Positions 1-8,678 of a stretch of 64,000 nt of DNA are shown in pieces. Within the stretch, counting starts at the first letter, position 1. Every line of letters begins with the position of its first letter. Under the pieces are notes generated by a model. The model worked only from the letters and a program-made list of their open reading frames with translations, was not told the origin of the DNA and did no database searches. Made by a program: the position numbers and the translations under genes. The stretch covers positions 3,286,001 through 3,350,000 of the forward strand of contig NZ_CP023202.1 of NCBI RefSeq assembly GCF_000220705.2. Reading direction: 5' to 3'. The stretch comes from Streptomyces xinghaiensis S187. GTDB taxonomy: Bacteria > Actinomycetota > Actinomycetes > Streptomycetales > Streptomycetaceae.

Positions 1-3000
1 GGCGGGGCCGGCCGCCGCGGCGCCCCGGCTTCCGTCCGGAGCGGCCCGTGGTGGCGCCCCGGGAGGTGTCCTCGTCCGGGTTGACCTGCGGGAGTTCCCG
101 GGTCCGCTCGGCGTCCGGGTCCGGGTCCGGGCCCGCGTCCGGGCCGGGCGTCCGGCCGTTCCCGTCCTCCTCGCGGAACAGCCACGGCGGTACGCGGTCC
201 GCCACGTCACCCTGCCGGTCCGGACGGGCGGACGGCGCCGGATGCGCTCCCGACCGCTCACCGCGCGGCTCGCCCTCCCCGGGACGCACCGGCGGGAGGA
301 CGGCCGTCTCGTCGGCGGCGTCACTCCCCCGGCCGGGGCCCGCCTCCGGCACCTGCGGCAGGACGGCCGTCTCGTCGGTCTCGGAGGCGCGCGGCAGGAC
401 GGCCGTCTCCTCGGCGTCCGGTACCGGCCGGTCGGCCCGGGGTGTGGGGACCGGCTGCGTGGCCTCCGTCTCCGGGGCGCGCGGGGCGTCCGGCTTCCGG
501 GGGGACGGCTCGCTCGCGACGGGGGCCTGCGTCTGCACCGTCGGCGCGTCGTCCGGCGGGGCGGCAGCGGTACCGCCCGCCTCGCCGCCCGCCGTTCCGG
601 CCGCGGCGGCGGTGGCGGCCTCGGCCGCCTGCCGTTCCCGCTCCGCCCGCAGCAGCGCCTCCTCGGCCTTCCGCTGCTTCTCCAGCCGGCGCTCCTCGGC
701 CTCCCGGCGCAGCCGCTCCTCCTCGGCCTGCTGACGGCGGACCCGCTCCTGCTCGGCGCGGCGCTCCGCCTCCTCGGCCTCGCGGCGGACGCGTTCCTCC
801 TCGGCGCGGCGCTGTGCCTCCTCGGCGAGCCGGCGGGCCTCCTCCGCCTGGCGGCGGGCCTCCGCCACCCGGGCCTCCTCGGCCTCGCGCCGCTTGCGCT
901 CCTCCTCCTCGGCGCGCAGCCGGGCGAGCTGCTCCTGCCGCTCCCGCTCCAGCCGCTCCTCCTCGGCCTTGCGCGCGGCCTCCTCCTCGGCGCGGCGGCG
1001 GGCCTCCTCCTCGGCGGCCCGCCGGGCCTCCTCGCGGGCCCGGATCTCGGCCTCGGAGAGCGGCAGCACCTGGTCGAGCCGGTGCCGTACGGCGGTGGTG
1101 ACGGCCTCGGGCTCCTGCCCGGCGTCCACGACCAGATAGCGCGCGGGGTCGGCGGCGGCCAGTGCCAGGAAGCCGGACCGCACCCGCTGGTGGAACTCGG
1201 GCGGCTCGGACTCCAGCCGGTCCGGCGCCTCGGTGAAGCGCTCGCGGGCGGTCTCGGGAGAAACGTCGAGCAGCACGGTCAGATGCGGCACGAGACCGTC
1301 GGTGGCCCACCGGCTGATCCGGGCGATCTCGGTCGGTGACAGGTCGCGGCCCGCGCCCTGGTAGGCGACGGACGAGTCGATGTAGCGGTCGCTGATGACG
1401 ACGGCGCCGCGTTCGAGCGCGGGCCGTACGACGCTGTCGACGTGTTCGGCGCGGTCGGCCGCGTACAGCAGGGCCTCCGAGCGCGGCGAGATCCCGGACG
1501 AGGAGACGTCCAGCAGGATCGAGCGGAGCCGCTTGCCGATCGCCGTGGCACCGGGCTCCCGGGTGACGACGACCTCGTGGCCCTTGGCGCGGATCCAGTC
1601 GGCCAGCGCCTCGACCTGGGTGGACTTGCCCGCTCCGTCGCCGCCCTCCAGGGCGATGAAGAAGCCGTTGCCGGCCGGTGCGCGCCGGTCGGGGTCGCCG
1701 CCGCGCAGTGCGTCGCGCAGGTCGCGGCGGAGCGGTACGCCGGACCGGTCGTCGGTCCGGATCAGGACCAGCGCGGCGACGGGCAGCAGCAGCGCTCCGG
1801 TCAGCATCAGCGCGAAGCCGGCGCCGCCGTGCGCGAAGACGAAGGAGCCGCTCTCCAGCCGGTGTTCCCCGATCGCCCCGGCGAGCAGCGGTGCCGCCAC
1901 CACCGCGACGGCGACGAACACCCGTACGACGGCGTGCAGATGGTCGGTCGTCCGGCCGCGCCGGCTCTCCTCGGTCTCCTGGTCGAGCAGCGTGTGCCCG
2001 GTGTTCGCGGCGATGCCCGCGGCGGTGCCCGCGACGAGGGCCAGGAAGAGGACGGTCGCCGGGTCGGGCGTGAGGCCGACCGCGAGCAGCGCCAGCCCGG
2101 TGAGCGCGATGGACAGCGCCAGCATCCGCCGCCGCGACAGCGCGGGCAGCACCTTCGGCGCGCTGCGGATACCGAGGACGGTGCCGCCGGTCAGGGCCAG
2201 CACGAGCAGGGCGAAGCCGACCGGGCCTCCGCCCAGGTCGTCGATGTGCAGCAGGGACACCGCGACGGCCGCGGCGATCGCGGCGGCGACGGTCGCGGAG
2301 GCGGCCACCAGCAGCGGGACGGCGCCCGTGCGTCCCTTGTCGGCCGTGCGCCCCTTGTCGCCCGTGGCGCCGCTCCTGGGCCGGCGCAGCCCTTCCAGGG
2401 GGGAGCGCACCCGGGGCGTCCGTCCGCCGGGCAGTTCGACGAAGTAGAGGATCGACACGCAGGCGGCGAAGAGCCCGGCCGCCACATAGGAGCCGAGCGC
2501 GGCCTGGTGCAGATGGAACCACGTGACGACGGCACCGAGCAGGTTGCTGAAGAGCGTGATGGTGGCGAAGGCCGCCGCGGCCAGCGGCAGCGCCACGAAG
2601 CCGGTGCGCAGCGAGAGCCGGCGCAGCGCGTCGAGATTGTCCGGAAGCGGCCGTACGGCGGCGTCGCCGGCCGGTACGGACGGCAGCAGCGCGGGGGCGG
2701 CGCTCTCCCGGCAGATGGTCCAGAGGCGTTCGGCGACCCCGGTGACGAAGACGGTGACCAGCAGGACGGCGGTGGCCTCGCCGGGTGTCCAGTCGATCCA
2801 CAGCGGGGCGACGACGAGAAGCGCCACCCGCAGACCGTCGGCGGTCATCATGGTCCAGCGGCGGTCCAGCGGTCCGCCGCCGGTCCCGCTCTTCTTCTTC
2901 CGGGCCGTGGTTCCCCCGGCGCCCTTCCCGGGCTTCTCCGGTTCCCCGGGCCCGCCGGGCTCCTCCGGGCCGGACTCGCCGTCCGGCTCCTCCCGCGTCT

Positions 3001-3358
3001 CCCGCCGTCCGGGCTCCGGCTTCTTCTCACCGGTCCCGATCAGGGAGGTCAGCGGCCCCAGGAGTACCGCCCCGAAGAGCAGCGTCGCCAGGATGCGGGC
3101 CCCGAACACCGCCGCGACCGCGAAGGCCGCACCGCGGTACCCGGCGCCGAAGGTGCCCGCCGCCACCGCCGCCTGATAGGTCAGCACCAGCAGCACCAGC
3201 AGGGCCAGTGCGTCTCCGACGCCGCCGACGAGCTGGGCGCTCCAGAGCCGCCTCAGCGGTGGGAACCGCAGCAGGGCTCGCACGGCGCGTTCGCGGGAGT
3301 CTGCGGCAAGGTGGTCCGAGGGGGGACTCACGACCGTTGGCTGCTCGGCTCGCGTCAT
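1..3358 (-). CDS. tmk: Thymidylate kinase fused to an N-terminal MFS-like membrane domain (3' end cut by window)
   Basis: This enzyme phosphorylates dTMP to dTDP. At least 1119 residues lie in the window, against about 210 for a stand-alone dTMP kinase. The ATG at 3358 opens a hydrophobic domain of many membrane segments, about residues 25-550, that looks like a major facilitator transporter. The kinase domain follows from about residue 563, with the P-loop GGDGAGKST near 570. From about 770 a long Glu/Arg/Ala coiled coil begins, then a Pro/Gly/Asp-rich tail carrying the motif ETAVLP three times (near residues 982, 996 and 1017). The same fusion is known in other Streptomyces. The gene diverges from nothing on its 5' side: topA lies upstream on the same strand with about 165 bases between. 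Kinase function is secure; what the membrane part transports, if anything, is unknown. The stop codon lies outside the window. Confidence 0.9.
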   Translation of the reverse strand, partial: MTRAEQPTVVSPPSDHLAADSRERAVRALLRFPPLRRLWSAQLVGGVGDALALLVLLVLTYQAAVAAGTFGAGYRGAAFAVAAVFGARILATLLFGAVLLGPLTSLIGTGEKKPEPGRRETREEPDGESGPEEPGGPGEPEKPGKGAGGTTARKKKSGTGGGPLDRRWTMMTADGLRVALLVVAPLWIDWTPGEATAVLLVTVFVTGVAERLWTICRESAAPALLPSVPAGDAAVRPLPDNLDALRRLSLRTGFVALPLAAAAFATITLFSNLLGAVVTWFHLHQAALGSYVAAGLFAACVSILYFVELPGGRTPRVRSPLEGLRRPRSGATGDKGRTADKGRTGAVPLLVAASATVAAAIAAAVAVSLLHIDDLGGGPVGFALLVLALTGGTVLGIRSAPKVLPALSRRRMLALSIALTGLALLAVGLTPDPATVLFLALVAGTAAGIAANTGHTLLDQETEESRRGRTTDHLHAVVRVFVAVAVVAAPLLAGAIGEHRLESGSFVFAHGGAGFALMLTGALLLPVAALVLIRTDDRSGVPLRRDLRDALRGGDPDRRAPAGNGFFIALEGGDGAGKSTQVEALADWIRAKGHEVVVTREPGATAIGKRLRSILLDVSSSGISPRSEALLYAADRAEHVDSVVRPALERGAVVISDRYIDSSVAYQGAGRDLSPTEIARISRWATDGLVPHLTVLLDVSPETARERFTEAPDRLESEPPEFHQRVRSGFLALAAADPARYLVVDAGQEPEAVTTAVRHRLDQVLPLSEAEIRAREEARRAAEEEARRRAEEEAARKAEEERLERERQEQLARLRAEEEERKRREAEEARVAEARRQAEEARRLAEEAQRRAEEERVRREAEEAERRAEQERVRRQQAEEERLRREAEERRLEKQRKAEEALLRAERERQAAEAATAAAAGTAGGEAGGTAAAPPDDAPTVQTQAPVASEPSPRKPDAPRAPETEATQPVPTPRADRPVPDAEETAVLPRASETDETAVLPQVPEAGPGRGSDAADETAVLPPVRPGEGEPRGERSGAHPAPSARPDRQGDVADRVPPWLFREEDGNGRTPGPDAGPDPDPDAERTRELPQVNPDEDTSRGATTGRSGRKPGRRGGRPR

Positions 3359-3523
3359 CCGGCCAGCCTATCCGGACTGGCCGAATCCATGCCGCCCCGT
3401 CCGAACATGCGGCCGTACTTTCCGGAAACGGCCGGCCGCGGGCCCTCGGCGGGCCCGTCGCGGGCGGCGGTCCGGTGGCCGGACGCGGCACGTCCGGCCC
3501 GCGGACACCGCCCGCCCCTCCGG

Positions 3524-6409
3524 CTACTCGGTACCGTCGGCCGCGGAACCGCTCTTGGCCGCCGCCTTCTTGGGGGTCTTGGCGGTGGTCTTCTTCGCCG
3601 CCGGTTTCTTGGCCGCCGTCGTCTTCTTCGCGGCCGTCTTCTTGGCCGCGGCCTTTTTCGCCGGGGCCTTCTTGGCGGTGGCGGCGCTCTTCTTCGCCGG
3701 TGCCTTCTTGGCCGTCTTCTTGGCGGGCCCCTTGGCGCGCTTTTCGGCCAGGAGTTCGTACCCGCGCTCCGGGGTGAGCGTCTCGATGTCGTCGTCCCGG
3801 CGCAGCGTCGCGTTGGTCTCGCCGTCCGTGACGTACGGGCCGAAGCGGCCGTCCTTGACGACGACGGGCCGCTCGCTGACCGGGTCGGTGCCGAGCTCCT
3901 TCAGCGGCGGCTTGGCCGCGCCCCGGCCGCGCTGCTTGGGCTTGGAGTAGATCTCCAGCGCCTCTTCGAGCGTCAGGGTGAAGAGCTGCTCCTCCCGCTC
4001 CAGGGAGCGCGAGTCGGTGCCCTTCTTCAGGTACGGGCCGTAGCGGCCGTTCTGCGCGGTGATCTCCTCGCCCGAGGCGGGGTCCGTGCCGACGACCCGG
4101 GGCAGCGACATCAGCTTGAGAGCGTCCTCCAGCGTCACCGTGTCCAGGGACATCGACTTGAAGAGCGAGGCGGTGCGCGGCTTGACGGCGTTCTTGCCCG
4201 TCTTGGGCGTGTCCTCGGGCAGGATCTCCGTGACGTACGGGCCGTAGCGGCCGTCCTTGGCGACGATCTTTCGGCCCGTCTCCGGGTCGGTGCCGAGTTC
4301 GAAGTCACCGCTCGGCTTGGCCAGCAGCTCCTCGGCGAGCTCGACGGTCAGCTCGTCCGGCGGGAGGTCGTCGGGGACGTCGGCGCGCTGCCCCGGCTCC
4401 GGCTTGCCGCCCTCCTCGGCGGGCGGCGCGGGGCGCTCGACGTAGGGCCCGTAGCGGCCGACGCGCAGGACGATGCCGTTGCCGACGGGGAACGAGGAGA
4501 CCTCGCGGGCGTCGATCGCGCCGAGGTCGGTGACCAGTTCCTTGAGGCCGCCGAGGTGGTCGCCGTCGCCGTTGCCCGCCTCGGCCGCGGCACCGCTGCC
4601 GGCCTCGTCGGCGCCGAAGTAGAAGCGGCGCAGCCACGGCACGGACTGGGCCTCGCCCGCGGCGATGCGGTCGAGGTCGTCCTCCATGCGGGCGGTGAAG
4701 TCGTAGTCGACGAGGCGGCCGAAGTGCTTCTCCAGCAGGCCGACGACGGCGAAGGAGAGGAAGGACGGCACCAGGGCCGTGCCCTTTTTGAAGACGTAAC
4801 CGCGGTCGAGGATGGTGCTGATGATCGAGGCGTAGGTCGACGGGCGGCCGATCTCGCGCTCCTCCAGCTCCTTGACCAGCGACGCCTCGGTGTAGCGGGC
4901 CGGGGGCTTGGTGGCGTGGCCGTCGGCGGTGATCTCCCGTGCGGTGAGCGGGTCGCCCTCGGAGACCTGCGGGAGGCGGCGCTCGCGGTCGTCGAGTTCG
5001 GCGTTGGGGTCGTCGGCGCCCTCGACGTAGGCCTTGAGGAAGCCGTGGAAGGTGATGATCTTGCCGGAGGCGGAGAACTCGGCGTCCCGGCCGTCGCTCG
5101 CGCGCCCGCCGGTCTTCACGGTGACGGACTGGCCGACGGCGTCCTTCATCTGGGAGGCGACGGTCCGCTTCCAGATGAGCTCGTACAGCCGGAACTGGTC
5201 GCCGGTGAGGCCCGTCTCGGCGGGGGTGCGGAAGCGGTCGCCGGAGGGGCGGATCGCCTCGTGCGCCTCCTGCGCGTTCTTGACCTTGCCCGCGTACATC
5301 CGCGGCTTCTCGGGCAGGTAGTCGGCGCCGTAGAGCTGGGTGACCTGGGCACGGGCGGCGGCCACCGCGGTCTCGGAGAGCGTCGTGGAGTCCGTACGCA
5401 TGTACGTGATGAAGCCGTTCTCGTACAGCTTCTGCGCGACCTGCATCGTCGACTTGGCGCCGAAGCCCAGCTTGCGCGACGCCTCCTGCTGGAGGGTGGT
5501 GGTGCGGAACGGCGCGTAGGGCGAGCGCCGGTACGGCTTGGACTCGACCGAGCGGACGGTGAAGGCGGCGCCCTCCAGGGCGGCGGCCAGCTCGCGCGCG
5601 GCGGTCTCGTCGAGGTGGAGGACCTGCGAGCCCTCCTTGAGCGTGCCGGTGGAGCCGAAGTCGCGGCCGGTGGCGACGCGGCGGCCGTCGACCGTGGTGA
5701 GGCGGGCGCCGAAGGTGCCGGGATCGGTGGCGTCACCCGTGCGGCCGGTGGCGAAGGTGCCGGTGAGGTCCCAGTACTCGGCCGAGCGGAAGGCGATGCG
5801 CTCGCGCTCCCGTTCGACGACGAGCCGGGTGGCGACGGACTGCACACGGCCGGCCGACAGCCGCGGCATGACCTTCTTCCACAGCACCGGAGAGACCTCG
5901 TAGCCGTACAGGCGGTCGAGGATCCGGCGGGTCTCCTGGGCGTCGACGAGGCGCTTGTTCAGCTCGCGCGGGCTGCGCACGGCGGCCTGGATGGCGTCCT
6001 TGGTGATCTCGTGGAAGACCATCCGGCGGACGGGGACCTTGGGCTTGAGGACTTCCTGCAGATGCCAGGCGATGGCCTCGCCCTCGCGGTCCTCATCGGT
6101 GGCCAGGAAGAGCTCGTCGGACTCCGCCAGCAGCTCCTTGAGCTTGTTGACCTGGCTCTTCTTGTCCGCGTTGACGACATAGATCGGCTGGAAGTCCTGG
6201 TCGACGTTGACGCCGAGCCGGGCCCAGGACTCGCCCTTGTACTTCGCGGGGATCTCTGCGGCGACTTTGGGCAGATCGCGGATGTGCCCGACGCTCGCCT
6301 CGACGACATAACCCGGGCCGAGATAGCCCTTGATCGTCTTCGCCTTGGCAGGCGACTCGACGATGACGAGTCGGCGGCCGCCCTTCGCGGTCTCGCTGGT
6401 CGGGGACAA
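3524..6409 (-). CDS. topA: DNA topoisomerase I
   Basis: Type IA topoisomerase that relaxes negative supercoils through a transient 5'-phosphotyrosyl bond. The N-terminal Toprim domain starts with VIVESPAKAKTI and carries the acidic DEDREGEAIAWH motif; the active-site tyrosine is Y336 in TYMRTDS. The C-terminal half has repeated topoisomerase C-terminal modules of the type DGRYGPYV (at least four copies) instead of zinc fingers, and ends in a long Lys/Ala tail typical of actinomycete TopA and linked there to processivity. I take the TTG at 6409 (reading LSPTSETAKGG) as start because the conserved sequence begins there, with GGAG upstream. An in-frame ATG at 6454 would add 15 residues of unconserved sequence. 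The product is 961 residues. Confidence 0.95.
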   Translation of the reverse strand: MSPTSETAKGGRRLVIVESPAKAKTIKGYLGPGYVVEASVGHIRDLPKVAAEIPAKYKGESWARLGVNVDQDFQPIYVVNADKKSQVNKLKELLAESDELFLATDEDREGEAIAWHLQEVLKPKVPVRRMVFHEITKDAIQAAVRSPRELNKRLVDAQETRRILDRLYGYEVSPVLWKKVMPRLSAGRVQSVATRLVVERERERIAFRSAEYWDLTGTFATGRTGDATDPGTFGARLTTVDGRRVATGRDFGSTGTLKEGSQVLHLDETAARELAAALEGAAFTVRSVESKPYRRSPYAPFRTTTLQQEASRKLGFGAKSTMQVAQKLYENGFITYMRTDSTTLSETAVAAARAQVTQLYGADYLPEKPRMYAGKVKNAQEAHEAIRPSGDRFRTPAETGLTGDQFRLYELIWKRTVASQMKDAVGQSVTVKTGGRASDGRDAEFSASGKIITFHGFLKAYVEGADDPNAELDDRERRLPQVSEGDPLTAREITADGHATKPPARYTEASLVKELEEREIGRPSTYASIISTILDRGYVFKKGTALVPSFLSFAVVGLLEKHFGRLVDYDFTARMEDDLDRIAAGEAQSVPWLRRFYFGADEAGSGAAAEAGNGDGDHLGGLKELVTDLGAIDAREVSSFPVGNGIVLRVGRYGPYVERPAPPAEEGGKPEPGQRADVPDDLPPDELTVELAEELLAKPSGDFELGTDPETGRKIVAKDGRYGPYVTEILPEDTPKTGKNAVKPRTASLFKSMSLDTVTLEDALKLMSLPRVVGTDPASGEEITAQNGRYGPYLKKGTDSRSLEREEQLFTLTLEEALEIYSKPKQRGRGAAKPPLKELGTDPVSERPVVVKDGRFGPYVTDGETNATLRRDDDIETLTPERGYELLAEKRAKGPAKKTAKKAPAKKSAATAKKAPAKKAAAKKTAAKKTTAAKKPAAKKTTAKTPKKAAAKSGSAADGTE

Positions 6410-6730
6410 CTTCGCTCTTCTCTCCGGTCGACGCTCGGTGAATATCACTGCCACTTCTGTGACGGCGTTGTCATGACGATGCGGAGTGTGACGGTACCTC
6501 CCGCCCCGCTGTCAAGCGGAAAAAGCCCGCAACGCCACTCGAACGGTAACCCGACAAGGGGCGTGCGTGCCGCCGTACCGCGAGGACCCCGCCAACCTCA
6601 CATCCCGGGGCCGGGAGCCCACAGGTGCTTGCCAGCGCCCGGAGCCCGGCTGGCAGGATGGCGGGTGCCGGGGGTGTTCCCGGCGGCGCGCGCCGCGCGT
6701 TCAGTCATTCGCACTCACGGGGGGAAGCCC
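6410..6730. promoter_or_regulatory. Divergent intergenic region between topA and a TM2-domain gene
   Basis: About 320 bases separate two divergent genes, so both promoters should lie here. The stretch near 6450-6540 is less G+C-rich than its surroundings and contains a small inverted repeat around 6512-6527 (cgctgtcaagcg). TopA genes are commonly controlled by supercoiling, but no motif for that can be read by eye. A strong GGGGGAAG ribosome binding site sits just before the ATG at 6731. I do not assign -35/-10 boxes. Confidence 0.4.
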
Positions 6731-7165
6731 ATGTCCAATCCCTACGGCCCGCCGCCGCAGGACCCCAACAGCGGCTACGGATACCCGCAGCAGGGCCAGC
6801 AGCAGGGCGGCCAGCAGCCGTACGGCCAGCCCGGTTACGGCTACCCGCAGCAGGGCCAGCAGCCCGGCTACGGTTACCCGCAGCAGCAGCCCGTGGCCCC
6901 CGGCCAGTACACCGGGGACCCCAACGCCCCGTACGGCTACGACCCCTACGGCCGGCCCTACTCGGATAAGTCGAAGATCGTCGCCGGGGTCCTGCAGCTC
7001 TTCATCGGCACCCTCGGCATCGGCCGGTTCTACACCGGCCACACCGGTATGGCGCTCGGCCAGCTGTTCACCCTGGGCGGCTGCGGCATCTGGGCCCTGA
7101 TCGACGGCATCATGCTGCTCACCGGCCAGCCCACCGACGCCCAGGGCCGTCCGCTGCGTGGCTGA
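6731..7165 (+). CDS. TM2-domain membrane protein with Gly/Gln/Pro/Tyr-rich N-terminus
   Basis: A 144-residue protein. Residues 1-78 are a low-complexity, probably disordered segment built from repeats such as GYGYPQQGQQ. Residues 80-130 form a TM2 domain: two membrane helices joined by a short turn, with the typical GRFYTGHTGMALGQL motif between them. The function of TM2 proteins in bacteria is unknown. The ATG at 6731 follows GGGGGAAG at good spacing. Its last codons overlap the GTG start of the DUF2752 gene, so the two are probably translated together. A second copy of the TM2 domain, almost identical at the DNA level, lies at 7916-8173, so a local duplication is likely. Confidence 0.85.
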   Translation: MSNPYGPPPQDPNSGYGYPQQGQQQGGQQPYGQPGYGYPQQGQQPGYGYPQQQPVAPGQYTGDPNAPYGYDPYGRPYSDKSKIVAGVLQLFIGTLGIGRFYTGHTGMALGQLFTLGGCGIWALIDGIMLLTGQPTDAQGRPLRG

Positions 7166-7682
7166 CGGCGGTATGGCCGGCAGCGGTATGACCGGCAGCG
7201 GTGCGGCCGGTGGCTCCACTGTCACCGGCGGCGCGGTCGGCGGAGGCCCTGCCGGCGGAGGCGCTGCCGGCGGAGGCGTGCGGACGGCGCTCCGCAAGGC
7301 GGCCTCGCACCCGGCCGCGGCACCGCTCTCGGTGCTGGCGGCCGGGGCCGCCGGGGCCGTCCACCTCTACGGCACGAACCCCCATGAGGCGGGGCAGTGG
7401 TTGCTGCGCTGCCCCTTCAACTGGCTGACCGGCCTGGACTGCCCCACCTGCGGCGCGACCCGCATGGTGTACGACCTGATGCACGGCGATGTGGTCGCGG
7501 CCTTCCACGACAACGCGGCCCTGCTGGTCCTCGGCGTCCCCGCCGGCCTGTTCCTCGGCTGGCGCTGGGTGCGAGAAGGGCTGCGCGGCCGGCGCTACCG
7601 TCCCTCGCCCGGCCGGGTGCTCACCGCGGTGGCGCTGACGCTCACCGCGCTCTGGGGCATCGGGCGCAACCTGATGGGCTGA
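7158..7682 (+). CDS. DUF2752 family membrane protein
   Basis: A 174-residue protein whose GTG start overlaps the end of the TM2 gene by eight bases. The first 45 residues are Gly/Ala-rich. The DUF2752 core follows: one hydrophobic segment, then CPFNWLTGLDCPTCGATRM, which holds the family's conserved Cys-Pro-x-Cys-Gly pattern, then two further membrane segments (ALLVLGVPAGLFLGW and VLTAVALTLTALWGIGR). DUF2752 proteins often sit beside TM2 or other small membrane proteins; their role is unknown. ATG codons at 7173 and 7188 are alternative starts, but the overlap with the upstream gene favours the GTG. Confidence 0.8.
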   Translation: MADGGMAGSGMTGSGAAGGSTVTGGAVGGGPAGGGAAGGGVRTALRKAASHPAAAPLSVLAAGAAGAVHLYGTNPHEAGQWLLRCPFNWLTGLDCPTCGATRMVYDLMHGDVVAAFHDNAALLVLGVPAGLFLGWRWVREGLRGRRYRPSPGRVLTAVALTLTALWGIGRNLMG

Positions 7683-7915
7683 CGCGAGCGGTCCGAGGCG
7701 CGGGCTGAGGACGAGCCGCCGTGAACTCCCGTGAAGGGTCCGCCCGCCGGGTCCGGCCGCCCGGATCGTCCCCTTCTCCCCGTCGTTGCATCACCGAACG
7801 ATCACAATGCGTCAAACCGCACAACTGATCGGCTCTCTCCCGGGTCATGTGATCGTCGCGGTACGTCCCCAGGTCCCGCGCAGAACATTCATTCGTGAGA
7901 GAAGAGTCCCACCTC

Positions 7916-8173
7916 ATGACGTACCCCGCTCAGCCGCCGGCCGTGGCCCCCAACGGGCAGCCGTACTCCGAGAAGTCGAAGATCGTCGCCGGCATCCTCC
8001 AGCTCTTCATCGGCACCCTCGGCATCGGCCGGTTCTACACGGGTCACACGGGGATGGCCCTCGGTCAGCTGTTCACCCTCGGAGGCTGCGGCATCTGGGC
8101 GCTGATCGACGGCATCCTCTTCCTGACCAGCAACGACCGTACGGACAGCGAGGGCCGCATCCTGCGCGGCTGA
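7916..8173 (+). CDS. TM2-domain membrane protein (paralogue of the gene at 6731)
   Basis: An 85-residue protein made of a 16-residue Pro/Ala-rich head and one TM2 domain. The span SKIVAG-LQLFIGTLGIGRF through ALIDGI is the same as in the 6731 gene apart from a single residue. The Gln/Tyr repeats of the longer paralogue are missing. The ATG at 7916 is chosen over the GTG at 7895 because GAGAGAAGAG lies eight bases before it. About 230 bases of less G+C-rich sequence upstream probably carry its own promoter, and a strong hairpin follows the stop. Confidence 0.85.
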   Translation: MTYPAQPPAVAPNGQPYSEKSKIVAGILQLFIGTLGIGRFYTGHTGMALGQLFTLGGCGIWALIDGILFLTSNDRTDSEGRILRG

Positions 8174-8193
8174 CGCCCCGCCGGCTCCCCGCC

Positions 8194-8229
8194 GCGGCCC
8201 GCGTTCCGGATCGTACGGACGCGGGCCGC
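8194..8229 (+). terminator. Hairpin after the second TM2 gene
   Basis: GCGGCCCGCG(T)TCCG at 8194-8208 pairs with CGGACGCGGGCCGC at 8216-8229: a 14-pair stem with one bulged base and a seven-base loop, 20 bases after the stop codon. There is no T-run, as is usual for Streptomyces terminators. It lies between a rightward and a leftward gene and could serve both. Confidence 0.65.
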
Positions 8230-8312
8230 GCGCATGCCGCCGGTTGTACACCGGGCTCCTGCTGCCCACCGGCCGCGGCCCGCCGTGCCCTCCGTGCGCG
8301 GCGGACCCGCCG

Positions 8313-8510
8313 TCAGGCGGACAGCAGGAGCCAGCCCCCCGTGACGAGCGCGGCCGGGCCGAAGAGCAGAACCAGTGGGACCGGCAGGGGGGAACTCACC
8401 CCTTCGACCACCGGCGCACCGCTGCGCAGGCGCGTTCCCGCCCACACCAGCAATGCCGCTCCGAACAGGACGAACACTGTTCCGGCGAATATGGCCGGCC
8501 CGCTCTCCAT
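8313..8510 (-). CDS. Small hypothetical membrane protein
   Basis: A 65-residue protein with two hydrophobic helices (FAGTVFVLFGAALLVWAG and LVLLFGPAALVTGGWLLL) joined by a short polar loop. No family is recognised. The ATG at 8510 is preferred because GGGAG lies at good spacing before it; an in-frame ATG at 8537 has no clear ribosome binding site. It stands alone between a hairpin and the methyltransferase gene, on the same strand as the latter. The composition and the two clean helices make it more likely real than not. Confidence 0.6.
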   Translation of the reverse strand: MESGPAIFAGTVFVLFGAALLVWAGTRLRSGAPVVEGVSSPLPVPLVLLFGPAALVTGGWLLLSA

Positions 8511-8678
8511 CGCTGCGTACTCCCTAGCACCGGGCATGGTGTGCCGGAGCGTGGCACGTCCGCGCGGCGCGGGAGCGAACGCCCGGTGAACAGCAGCCTC
8601 CGCCGTACGCCCCGGCGCGTCCCCACGCCACCGGTCGACCCCGGAGCCCGGAGCCCGAACCCTGGAGCCCGGCCCCGG

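Noticed and set aside
1442..7165. A very long rightward open frame of 1907 codons
   Set aside because: It runs antisense through tmk and topA, whose motifs are unmistakable. Only its last 144 codons, from 6731, are a real gene. High G+C makes long stop-free antisense frames common.
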